Part shown: positions 9,559 through 18,315 of the stretch, in pieces
Position numbering within the stretch: position 1 is the first letter of the stretch
Layout of the letters: every line of letters begins with the position of its first letter
Origin: Chromatium okenii
GTDB lineage: Bacteria; Pseudomonadota; Gammaproteobacteria; Chromatiales; Chromatiaceae
Assembly: GCF_002958735.1 (NCBI RefSeq)
Contig: NZ_PPGH01000037.1
Coordinates: 760,001 to 824,000, forward strand
Direction: 5' to 3'
Length of the DNA stretch: 64,000 nt
Notes under the pieces: generated by a model
What the model saw: only the letters and a program-made list of their open reading frames with translations
Told to the model about the DNA's origin: nothing
Databases searched by the model: none
Position numbers and translations under genes: made by a program

Positions 9559-9670
9559 ATAAATCCTTGTCGTTTAGTTTAGGAGAACGCCCAGAAGGTC
9601 TGTCAGATTTGTAGGATGGAGATATAATTCTTTCATAACCATGTTCGTTCCATATCCGAATCTAGGTATA
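9559..9670 (-). pseudogene. IS630-like transposase remnant
   Basis: Read on the minus strand, a short frame gives WNEHGYERIISPSYKSDR followed by GRSPKLNDKDL. This resembles the helix-turn-helix N-terminal region of IS630-type transposases. It has stops on both sides and no catalytic part. The rest of 9507-9927 is AT-rich and shows no other gene. Confidence 0.35.
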
Positions 9671-9927
9671 AGCAGTCGATTCTACAACTGCAAAAATAAT
9701 GCACGCTTTCTAAATAATAAGACAAATCAGAAAAGGAAGTCTATACTTAATCGAAATATCTTCTTCACGTCCTAATAATTTAAAAAATTGGTCTTCGTCA
9801 AACTTTCATTGTTGTGAACTCTTAATTTTTTCTAAGTATAGTATCTATAATGCAGCAGAATAAATTAGTGTTCCCTTAGATCAGATAAATTCAATTTCCC
9901 TCTTTAATCACGCACGAGACGAATAAA

Positions 9928-11481
9928 ATGACCACCGAAACGAGTTTTTTTAGAAAAAGTTTAATCATTTTAAGCGGTTTGTTTAGCACTATTGGAGTAA
10001 TTGGTGGTGTCTTAGATGTAGTTCAAAAATTTAATCCACAGCAAACCAACGATACGCAACGATTGATTGATTACAATGCACAACAAGCATTGTTACAAAG
10101 GCAAGCGCAACAACAAGAAGCTCAACGCCGTTCTGAAGATGAGCGTCAAGCTGAAGCGCAACGATTGATTAATTACGGTGCACAACAAGCATTGTTACAA
10201 ATGCAGGCACAACAACAAGAAACTCAACGTCGTACCGAAGAAGCGCGTCAAGCTGAAGCGCAACGACTCATTGAACAGAATGCACAACAAGCATTGTTAC
10301 AAATGCAGGTGCAACAACAAGAAGCTGAACGTCGTACCGAAGAAGCACGTCAAACCGAAGCGCAACGACTCATTGAACAGAATGCTCAACAAGCATTGTT
10401 ACAAATGCAGGCACAACAACAAGAAGCTCAACGCCGTTCCGAAGAAGCGCGTCAAGCCGAAGCGCAACAACAGGAAACCCAACGGGTATTGGAACGTAAA
10501 ACCCAAGTACTGGAAACGGTGCAATCTTATTTTGAATTCGTGAATCGTCATCAAATTACTCAAGTCATGCACATTTTGGCAAATCCTACTGATAAAACAC
10601 GCAAAGTATTGGAAAATACCGAATGGGTTCGCCTTAACGATATTGCTTTGGTCAATGCAGATAACGAGCAGGCAATTGTCAATGTGCGTTTTCAAGGAAA
10701 ATCGAAGGATTCCTCTGTTCGAGAATACACTGGCAGCATTCCATTACAATGGCTTGATCATCAATGGAAAATTATTACTCTCACTAAATTACAGCAGGTA
10801 TCAAATACAATTGAACCACCAGTTGCTGACCATCATTCATATCAAAAAGGGAAGAAAGACGAAAATAAAGTTGATTCTCTAGATGAAAGTGTTGCCAACG
10901 CGCCGAGTGTTACATCTGGCGATCGCTATATTTACGAATCTATTTATCCAAATAATTCCAAAATCAACAACAAAACAGAAAGAATCGTTGCATCTGTCAC
11001 CAATAAAAAAATTCTTCTGTACTCAAAAAATCTCACCAGTGATTTCGTCCGTCAACTGGAATACACGCCAGAATGGAATTTCTTAAGCAGTAAAAGCAAA
11101 GACGGATCGGGATTAACGTATAACCCGCCTCTAAAATACTTTGAATTTCCGCTAACGACAGGTGATTCTTGGAGTCAAGACAGCATCGAAACGAATATCA
11201 AAACGGGTAAGAAAAGAAAGCACAGTATCAGTACAACAGTTGGCGATTGGGAGCAAGTGGCAGTGCCCGCCGGAACCTTTAGGGCAATAAAAATAACTGC
11301 GCAAACTAATGTGATTGATCTTGAAACAGGAAAACCAATCATCGGGAAAGATATTTCTTGGTATTCGCCTGATGTTGGACGCTCCGTTAAATCTTTAATC
11401 ACCAGCACTAATCCTGATGGTCAACAAGAAAAACAGATTATTCAACTCCTTGAATACCATTCAGCCGAAACACCGGATTAA
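9928..11481 (+). CDS. membrane-anchored coiled-coil protein with four tandem 34-residue repeats
   Basis: 517 aa. An N-terminal hydrophobic segment (SLIILSGLFSTIGVIGGVLDV, broken here as residues ~11-31) is followed by four near-identical 34-aa Gln/Ala/Arg repeats (residues 43-178) that should form one long coiled coil. After a globular middle part comes a C-terminal beta domain (from ~GDRYIYESIYPN) with VPAGTFRAIKI and WYSPDVGRSVK, as in TapB/DUF3108-like periplasmic proteins. Probably an envelope protein with a stalk. AT-rich, between two degraded defence genes and ppc. Function unknown. Confidence 0.7.
   Translation: MTTETSFFRKSLIILSGLFSTIGVIGGVLDVVQKFNPQQTNDTQRLIDYNAQQALLQRQAQQQEAQRRSEDERQAEAQRLINYGAQQALLQMQAQQQETQRRTEEARQAEAQRLIEQNAQQALLQMQVQQQEAERRTEEARQTEAQRLIEQNAQQALLQMQAQQQEAQRRSEEARQAEAQQQETQRVLERKTQVLETVQSYFEFVNRHQITQVMHILANPTDKTRKVLENTEWVRLNDIALVNADNEQAIVNVRFQGKSKDSSVREYTGSIPLQWLDHQWKIITLTKLQQVSNTIEPPVADHHSYQKGKKDENKVDSLDESVANAPSVTSGDRYIYESIYPNNSKINNKTERIVASVTNKKILLYSKNLTSDFVRQLEYTPEWNFLSSKSKDGSGLTYNPPLKYFEFPLTTGDSWSQDSIETNIKTGKKRKHSISTTVGDWEQVAVPAGTFRAIKITAQTNVIDLETGKPIIGKDISWYSPDVGRSVKSLITSTNPDGQQEKQIIQLLEYHSAETPD
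10054..10461 (+). repeat. four tandem 102-bp coding repeats
   Basis: Four in-frame 102-bp units encode 34 aa each (TQRLIDYN..., AQRLINYG..., AQRLIEQN..., AQRLIEQN...). Units 3 and 4 are the most alike, suggesting recent expansion by slippage or unequal crossing over. Copy number may vary between strains. Confidence 0.9.
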
Positions 11482-11542
11482 GATCGTCTGCATCCATCAT
11501 TAAATAAAATTTTATAGCACTGAATAAGAATTGCGTTAAGTT

Positions 11543-11586
11543 GAAAAACGATTAAGGATGACATTCGCCGCCATTAATCGTTTTTC
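11543..11586 (+). terminator. terminator of the coiled-coil protein gene
   Basis: Stem GAAAAACGATTAA (11543-11555) with TTAATCGTTTTTC (11574-11586), 13 perfect pairs, with a T-rich 3' arm. It stands 60 nt after the upstream stop. The rest of 11587-11768 shows no gene. Confidence 0.65.
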
Positions 11587-11768
11587 ATTCACTTTAAAAT
11601 AGCAAATTTATTAGTGATAAAACTGGTTATTGACGCAATTCACAGCGTTTTGAATTAACGTTTATTCTTTCTAAATTTCACCGCCGTTTGGTCGCCCCGC
11701 CGCAAGCGCGTTAGTATCCGCGTACATCAGCCCATTTTCTGCCTCTGCTGGCATTGAGCGTTGTCCCA

Positions 11769-14557
11769 ATGAATGAAATTCCACAGGATCAGGCGCTGGA
11801 GCGCGATGTGCAGTTGTTTACTGCGCTGCTCGGCGAGGTATTGCGCGAGCACAGCCGCAAGCGCGTCTTGGTGATTGTTGAGCGATTGCGCGACGGTTTA
11901 TGCAATTGCGCGAGCAGGAAGATGCTGAACTGCGCGATAAATTGATGAAACGCATCGAAGGATTAGATGCGCAAACCCTGTCAGAAGTGATTCGCGCTTT
12001 TACGATTTATTTCGGATTGGTCAACACCGCAGAGGAACTCAATGCGCATCTGGTGCGCATGGAGCGCATCGCTGACGGTGAACGGCGTGGGTCGGTTCCT
12101 TTGATGACACGGTGCGCCAGCTTGCCACCGATGGCGTGAGCGTCGGGCAGATGCAAAGTCTGCTGGAGCATCTGCGTTATGTGCCGGTGTTTACCGCGCA
12201 CCCGACCGAAGCGAAACGCCGCACCATTTCCGAAAACTTCCGCCGCATTTTTCTCGTCGGTCAGGATTTGCGCTGCCGCAAACTCAACGATGAGGAAATC
12301 GAAGAGAAGTTGCAGGAAATTCTCACGCAAATTCAAATCCTGTGGAAAACCGACGAGGTGCGGATTCACAAGCCGCAGGTGATCGACGAAGTGCGGCAAG
12401 GGCTGTATTTCTTTCGGGAATCGCTGTTTGAAGCCGTGCCGCTGGTGTATCGCTTTTTGGAAAAAGCGTGCGCCGGACGTATGGCGCAAGCACGGGATTC
12501 GCGTTCCCAGCTTCATTCGGTTTGGTTCGTGGATCGGTGGCGACCGCGACGGCAATCCATTGGTCACGCCGGAAACCACAGAGCTGGCGGTGCGAATGCA
12601 CGGCGAATTGGTGTTGACTGCGTATCTGGAGCGCATTCGCGTATTGCGGCGAATGTTGAGTCATTCCAGTGCGTTATGTCAGGTTTCACCCGCATTTCTC
12701 GACAGCCTCGATGCCGATGAAGATTACTGGGTCGAAATCATGGGGCAGAGCCAGCGGCGCTTTTTGCACGAACCGTATCGCCGTAAATTAGCCATGATGA
12801 GCCATCGCCTCAACGCCAATCTGGCGCGGCTGCGGGCGCGGATGGATGGGCGCGATTCCAGCACCTTGCCTAAAGGCTACGCCAGCGACCGCGCTTTTCT
12901 CGCCGATTTGTATTTGATCCGCGATTCGCTGATGCAGCACGGCGATGCCAACGCTGCGGGCGGTTTATTGCAAACGCTGATTCGGCTGGCGGAGACCTTC
13001 GGCTTTCATCTCGTGCATCTCGATTTGCGGCAGGAATCCATTCGCCACACGGCAGCCGTGACCGAACTGTTTGCGCGGCAAGCAGGCGCACCGTTTTATC
13101 AAGCCTTTACCGAAGAACAGCGGCTGCTGGCGCTGGCAGAAGCGATTGCGCATCCGCATCCGTTTGTCATCGAAAAGAGCACGTTAACCGCTGAAACCCG
13201 CGAAACGCTGGAAGTGTTTGAAGTGATTGCGCGAATGCGGGCGGAGATCAGCGAACAGGTGTTTGGGCAATACGTGATTTCGATGACGCACACTGCCAGT
13301 CACGTCATGGAAGTCATGCTGCTGGCGCGGCTGGCGGGATTAGCCGGTAAAGATCAAAAGGGCTGGTTTTGTCAGATTCAAATCTCACCGCTGTTTGAAA
13401 CCATTGACGATTTAGCGCGGATTGATGAAGTGATGGGCACGTTGTTTCGTCATCCGACCTATCAGGCGCTGCTCAAAGCGTCCGGCAATCAACAGGAAGT
13501 GATGCTGGGTTATTCGGATTCGTGCAAAGACGGCGGCATTCTCGCGTCGGGTTGGAGTCTGTTTGCCGCGCAGAAAAAAATCATCGCGCTGGCGGACGAT
13601 TGCGGCATTGCCTGCCGGTTATTTCACGGGCGCGGCGGCACGGTCGGACGCGGCGGCGGCCCAACGCACGAAGCGATCCTTGCCCAGCCGGTCGATACCG
13701 TGCACGGGCAAATCAAATTCACCGAGCAGGGCGAAGTGCTGTCGTATCGCTACGCCAATCCAGAAACGGCGCGTTATGAATTAACGATGGGAATCAGCGG
13801 TTTAATGAAAGCCAGCCGCTGCCTGATTGAACCGCCAGTCGCCGAGCGCAACGATTATCTCGGCATCATGGACGAGCTGGCGCGATACGGTGAGGCGGCA
13901 TATCGGCAACTGGTGCGCGAAACGCCGGGTTTTCTCGATTATTTCTACGAATGCACGCCGCTGGACGCGATTGCGTTGCTCAACATCGGCTCGCGTCCGT
14001 CGCACCGCAACAAAGCGGATCGTTCGCTGGCGTCGATTCGAGCGATTCCGTGGGTGTTCGGCTGGGGACAATCGCGCCACACGCTGCCGGCGTGGTTTAG
14101 CATCGGCTATGCCATTGAACGTTATCGCAATAATGACGTGGAACGGCTGGCGAAGTTGCAGCGGATGTATCAAGAATGGCCGTATTTTCGGGCGCTGTTG
14201 TCGAATACGCAGATGTCGTTGTTCAAAGCCGAGTTGCACATTGCGCATGAATACGTGCGGCTGGCAGAAAATCGCGCCCAAGCCGAAATGATTTACAGCA
14301 AAATTGCTGAGGAATATCAACGCACATTGACGCAGGTGCTCAACGTTGCTGGGCTGCGCGAATTGATGGAAGAAACGCCAGAATTGCGGTATTCGCTGGC
14401 GCGGCGCAATCGTTATCTTGATCCGCTCAGTTATCTGCAAGTTGCAGCGCTGGGGCGTTATCGTGGAGAGGCAGAAGCGGAAAAGCGCGAAGAATGGCTT
14501 GATCCGCTGCTCCGTTCAATCAACGCGATTGCTGCCGGAATGCGCAACACCGGTTAA
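11769..14557 (+). CDS. ppc: phosphoenolpyruvate carboxylase (frame broken three times)
   Basis: PEPC adds bicarbonate to PEP to give oxaloacetate, feeding the TCA cycle. The product is recognisable over ~930 codons in four pieces: MNEIPQDQALERD to VERLRDGL; QLREQEDAELRDK to MERIADGE; GQMQSLLEHLRYVPVFTAHP onward; and from SFIRFGSWIGGDRDGNP to the end. Joining them needs a missing base near 11899, another near 12087, and an extra base near 12468. Catalytic motifs are intact: TAHPTEAKRRT, GYSDSCKDGG and FHGRGGTVGRGGG. The last 700 codons have no stop. Either the assembly carries three indels or decay is very recent. ATG 11769 fits the family start. Confidence 0.9.
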
Positions 14558-14560
14558 AGC

Positions 14561-14645
14561 AAAATCCCCCCAACCCCCCTTTTTCTAAGGGGGGCTTTTC
14601 TTCTTCCTCCCCCCTTTGGAAAAGGGGGGTTGGGGGGGATTTATC
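14561..14645. repeat. G/C-run palindromic repeat, two copies (intergenic)
   Basis: Two ~35-bp units in opposite orientation: AAATCCCCCCAACCCCCC then T-run and GGGGGG, and the mirror CCCCCC...GGGGGGTTGGGGGGG. They lie between ppc and bioA and could fold and end the ppc transcript. The same unit recurs at 22353, 44003, 45119, 45190, 45487, 46167 and 48948. Confidence 0.85.
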
Positions 14646-14715
14646 AAAGCAGGCTTTTTGTTTTCCATCTCCTTGGTAAAAGAGGAAACAGGGATTTCAA
14701 CCAGAGAAAATTTGA

Positions 14716-16008
14716 ATGCAACCGCCATTTACTGAATCCGCTCTGCTCGCCATTGATCGCGCTCACGCTTGGCATCCATACAGCTCGCCGTCTTCAACCG
14801 ATCCGGTGTATCCAATCCGCGCCGCGCATGGCTGCTGTTTGGAGTTGATGGACGGGCGGCAGCTCATTGACGGCATGTCATCGTGGTGGTGCGCGATTCA
14901 CGGCTACAACCATCCGGTGCTCAATCAGGCTGCCCACGCGCAGCTCGATCAAATGGCGCACATCATGTTTGGCGGACTGACTCACGCGCCAGCGCTGCAG
15001 CTCGTACAAACGTTGGTGGCATTAACGCCCGAACCGCTGCAACACGTGTTTCTGTGTGACACCGGCTCAGTGGCGGTGGAAGTGGCGATCAAAATGGCGC
15101 TGCAATTTTGGGTCGCGCAGCAGCGGGCGGAAAAATGTCGGCTGTTGACCATTCGCAGCGGTTATCACGGCGACACGCTCAATGCGATGTCGGTCTGCGA
15201 TCCGATCACTGGAATGCACCGCTTGTTTGCGCGAGTGCTGCCGCCACAGATTTTTGTGCCAGCGCCGCGCTGCCGATTTGGCGAATCCTGTCCACCGGAA
15301 GACATCGCGCCATTTGCGGAATTGCTGGCGCAGCATCAGCACGAATTAGCCGCCGTGATTTTAGAACCGATTGTGCAGGGCGCAGGCGGAATGCGGTTTT
15401 ATAGCGCCGACTATTTGGCGCAGGTGCGGGCGCTGTGCGATCAGTTTGATGTGCTGTTGATCGCCGATGAAATTGCCACCGGATTTGGGCGCACCGGGCG
15501 TTTATTTGCCTGTGAACACTCGGGGATTGCGCCCGATCTGATGACCGTCGGCAAGGCGTTGACTGGCGGTTATTTAACGCTGGCGGCAACTTTGGCGACG
15601 GAGCGCGTGGCGCACACCATCGCTGCCGGTGATCCCGGCGTGTTCATGCACGGACCAACATTCATGGGCAATCCGTTGGCCTGCGCGGTCGCCAACGCCA
15701 GCATCGCGCTGCTGCTGGCTGATGATTGGCAAGCCAATATCCGCCGCATTGAACAGCGATTGCGCAACGGTTTGGCGGCGTGTCGCAGCCAGCCGAATGT
15801 GGTTGATGTGCGGGTATTGGGCGCGATTGGCGTGGTGGAATTGACCGAGCCGGTGGTGTTGCGCGAGCTGCAACCGCGTTTCGTGGAGCTGGGCGTGTGG
15901 GTGCGACCGTTTGGACGCTTGGTTTATTTGATGCCGCCGTACATCATCAGCGATGCGCAACTCGATCAATTGTGCGCGGCAGTGCGGCAAGTGGTTGTTA
16001 ATCATTAA
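14716..16008 (+). CDS. bioA: adenosylmethionine-8-amino-7-oxononanoate aminotransferase
   Basis: BioA is a PLP enzyme that uses SAM as amino donor to make 7,8-diaminopelargonate in biotin synthesis. At 430 aa it has the typical length. It shows the BioA N-terminal signature (HAWHPYSSPS), the GMSSWWCAIHGY segment, the PLP aspartate region DEIATGFGRTG, and the Schiff-base lysine in TVGKALTGGY. No other bio gene is nearby. The start follows AGAGAAAA. Confidence 0.95.
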   Translation: MQPPFTESALLAIDRAHAWHPYSSPSSTDPVYPIRAAHGCCLELMDGRQLIDGMSSWWCAIHGYNHPVLNQAAHAQLDQMAHIMFGGLTHAPALQLVQTLVALTPEPLQHVFLCDTGSVAVEVAIKMALQFWVAQQRAEKCRLLTIRSGYHGDTLNAMSVCDPITGMHRLFARVLPPQIFVPAPRCRFGESCPPEDIAPFAELLAQHQHELAAVILEPIVQGAGGMRFYSADYLAQVRALCDQFDVLLIADEIATGFGRTGRLFACEHSGIAPDLMTVGKALTGGYLTLAATLATERVAHTIAAGDPGVFMHGPTFMGNPLACAVANASIALLLADDWQANIRRIEQRLRNGLAACRSQPNVVDVRVLGAIGVVELTEPVVLRELQPRFVELGVWVRPFGRLVYLMPPYIISDAQLDQLCAAVRQVVVNH

Positions 16009-16044
16009 CAACTTTTTTTCTGACCACGTTTCACGGAGAAACCG

Positions 16045-16314
16045 ATGAAAGTCACCGTTGATTTTGACATTACGCCCGAAGAATTCCGCAAAGTCTTTGG
16101 CTTGCCGGACGTGGAAGCGTTCCAGCGTCAGCTCATGGACGATATTCGGGAGCGGATGACCGGCGGCGTGGAAGGCTACGATCCGATCAAACTGTTTCAG
16201 CCGTATGTGAGCGGCAGTTTGGCGTCGTGGGATATGTTCCAAAACATGTTGACCAACATGTCAGGAGCGGGCGCAACGAAACGGGAAGTCGATGATCCTG
16301 CGCGGAAAAAGTAG
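16045..16314 (+). CDS. small conserved protein (DUF6489-like)
   Basis: 89 aa, starting MKVTVDFDITPEEFRKVFGL, a signature of small proteobacterial proteins of unknown role often linked to phasin/PHB-type genes. The C-terminal half is amphipathic (SWDMFQNMLTNMSG). A clear ribosome site, CGGAGAAA, precedes the ATG. Its 3' end overlaps the next gene by 23 nt, implying translational coupling. Confidence 0.65.
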   Translation: MKVTVDFDITPEEFRKVFGLPDVEAFQRQLMDDIRERMTGGVEGYDPIKLFQPYVSGSLASWDMFQNMLTNMSGAGATKREVDDPARKK

Positions 16315-16879
16315 TCGTCAGGCGCAATTGACGCGAACAATCGCGTTGATTGTTGCGATGACGCTGGCGCTCGCTGCGCCAGCCGTCACTGCGCAAACCT
16401 GCCGCGATGCAGTGCCAGCCACGCGCCCGGATAGCCGGTTCATCACCGACCGAGATGGAACAGTGCGCGATTTGAATACGGGTTTGATGTGGAAACGCTG
16501 CGTTGAAGGTTTATCTGGCATGGGCTGCGAACGCGGTAAACCAAGATTGTTAACGTGGAAAAGCGCGATGCAGCAGGGTCGTCATACGGTTTTTGCCGGA
16601 TATGCCGATTGGCGACTGCCCGATCAAACCGAATTAGCCTCACTGGTGGAAGCGCGTTGTTATGGCATCGAATTGGACGCAGTCAGTTTTCCGAACACGC
16701 CAGCCGAGCGGTTTTGGACATCCACGCCAGCGCCGTATTACGAAAACAGCGCGTGGATGCTGCATTTTGGTCACAGCGCAATTAGCTTCGGTACTGAATC
16801 GGATGTTGGGTTTGTGCGGCTGGTGCGTGATCGCGCTGCCTGTTCACCCGCCAGCCCGCAGTTTTGTGTTATCCGTTAA
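16292..16879 (+). CDS. secreted DUF1566 (Lcl-like) domain protein
   Basis: 195 aa with a signal sequence (LIVAMTLALAAPAVTAQ) and one DUF1566 domain: RFITDRDGTVRDLNTGLMW, YADWRLPDQTELASLV and FWTSTPAPY. These domains occur in exported proteins of unknown or adhesive role. It overlaps the previous gene by 23 nt and the convergent folC by 11 nt. Confidence 0.75.
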   Translation: MILRGKSSRQAQLTRTIALIVAMTLALAAPAVTAQTCRDAVPATRPDSRFITDRDGTVRDLNTGLMWKRCVEGLSGMGCERGKPRLLTWKSAMQQGRHTVFAGYADWRLPDQTELASLVEARCYGIELDAVSFPNTPAERFWTSTPAPYYENSAWMLHFGHSAISFGTESDVGFVRLVRDRAACSPASPQFCVIR

Positions 16880-18152
16880 TCGCTGCGTGTCGCGCCAGCG
16901 CCCGACTCACGGTCGTAAACGAACCGAGCACCAGCACACAATCTGCGACACCACTGGCGGTTTCTGCGGCATCCAACGCAGCATCCACCGTCGAAAAACA
17001 ACCCGCTGCCGGTTCCCGCAATATCCCTTCCACTCGGCTTGCCAATTCGTTCACCGGCAGCGCTCGCGCATCGTCGCTCTGCGCGAGAAACCATTGATCC
17101 ACAAAGGGTAATAACGACTCGACAATCGCTTCCGGTTCCTTGTCCGCCAGCACTGCGAAGACCGCCAACACGCGCCCACGACACGCAAAATCCCGCAAAT
17201 TGCTCGCCAGCGCGACTGCTGCTGCGCCGTTGTGCGCCACGTCGAAAATCCACGTTGGCGCACCCGGAAACACCTGAAATCGCCCCGGCAACTGCGCTCG
17301 CTGCAAACCGAGCCGTATCGCGTTGAGCGAAATCGGCCGCTGCTCGTGCAGATTGCGCAACGCTACCAGTGCGGCAGCAGCGTTATTGCGTTGAAATCCG
17401 CCACGCAGCGCCGGCAAGGGCAACGACAGCCGTTCGCCACCAATCCCGCGCCAGCACCAGCCGTTATCGCCGGGCGCGTAATCGAATTCGTAGCCAAGTT
17501 GTTGCACGATTGCGCCTTGCAGCAGCGCCGTATCGCGTAACGCCGCTGGCGCGTCACGTTGACCAATAATTGCCGGACACCCAGCGCGAAAAATGCCAGC
17601 TTTTTCAACGGCAATTTCATCGAGCGTTTCGCCCAGCCATTCGGTGTGATCGCGCCCGATGGACGTCACCACTGCGACATCCGCATCAATCACGTTGACG
17701 GCATCCAATCGCCCACCGAGTCCAACTTCCAACACCAATAAATCCGGCTGCTCGGTCAGTGCCAGCACCAGCGCCGCCAGCGTCCCGAACTCGAAATACG
17801 TCAGCGCAATCTCGCCTCGCGCTGCATCAATCTGCGCAAACGCAGCACACAGCGCGTCGTCGCTGGCCGGTTCGCCGTTGCAGCGAATGCGCTCGTTGTA
17901 CCGCAGCAGGTGCGGCGATGTGTAACAAACCGTTCGATAATCAGCAGCTTGCGCAATCGCTTCGAGCATCGCCACGCACGAACCCTTGCCGTTCGTCCCA
18001 CCGACCGTGATCACCGGAAATGACAGCGGCGTTGGACACAACCGCGCCCACACGGCAGCGACTCGCGCCAATCCCAATTCAATCGTCTGCGGATGCAGCG
18101 TGATTTGCCAATCCAGCCAAGCAGCGAGCGTATTAAAGCGTTTAATGGTCAT
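16869..18152 (-). CDS. folC: bifunctional dihydrofolate synthase / folylpolyglutamate synthase
   Basis: FolC adds glutamate to dihydropteroate and then to tetrahydrofolates. 427 aa, normal length. Mur-ligase fold with the P-loop ITVGGTNGKGSCVAMLEAIA near residue 50, the folate-binding YTSPHLLRYNERIR segment, and LEVGLGGRLDAVN. The gene converges on the DUF1566 gene with an 11-nt overlap of ends. Confidence 0.95.
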   Translation of the reverse strand: MTIKRFNTLAAWLDWQITLHPQTIELGLARVAAVWARLCPTPLSFPVITVGGTNGKGSCVAMLEAIAQAADYRTVCYTSPHLLRYNERIRCNGEPASDDALCAAFAQIDAARGEIALTYFEFGTLAALVLALTEQPDLLVLEVGLGGRLDAVNVIDADVAVVTSIGRDHTEWLGETLDEIAVEKAGIFRAGCPAIIGQRDAPAALRDTALLQGAIVQQLGYEFDYAPGDNGWCWRGIGGERLSLPLPALRGGFQRNNAAAALVALRNLHEQRPISLNAIRLGLQRAQLPGRFQVFPGAPTWIFDVAHNGAAAVALASNLRDFACRGRVLAVFAVLADKEPEAIVESLLPFVDQWFLAQSDDARALPVNELASRVEGILREPAAGCFSTVDAALDAAETASGVADCVLVLGSFTTVSRALARHAAING

Positions 18153-18192
18153 GGTTTAATAATGGCGTGAAGGTTTTTCGAGCAGATAAAGA

Positions 18193-18215
18193 TACTCTTT
18201 GACCTGCAAAGAGTA
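18193..18215. promoter_or_regulatory. perfect inverted repeat upstream of the type IIG gene
   Basis: TACTCTTTG-acctg-CAAAGAGTA, 9-bp arms around a 5-nt spacer, in the 160-nt gap between folC and the restriction-modification gene. The shape suits an operator for a dimeric repressor. No dedicated controller gene is visible upstream. Confidence 0.4.
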
Positions 18216-18315
18216 CTAACACAGATTGCGACTGCCGCGAAAAATGTCGTATTGCACTGCGCAAATCGCGTATTGATTCAGCGCAGCAATTGTTTTATTC
18301 CAGAGTATTATATTG

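Noticed and set aside
10054..10461. CRISPR or intergenic tandem array
   Set aside because: The 102-bp units are contiguous, in frame and inside one protein.
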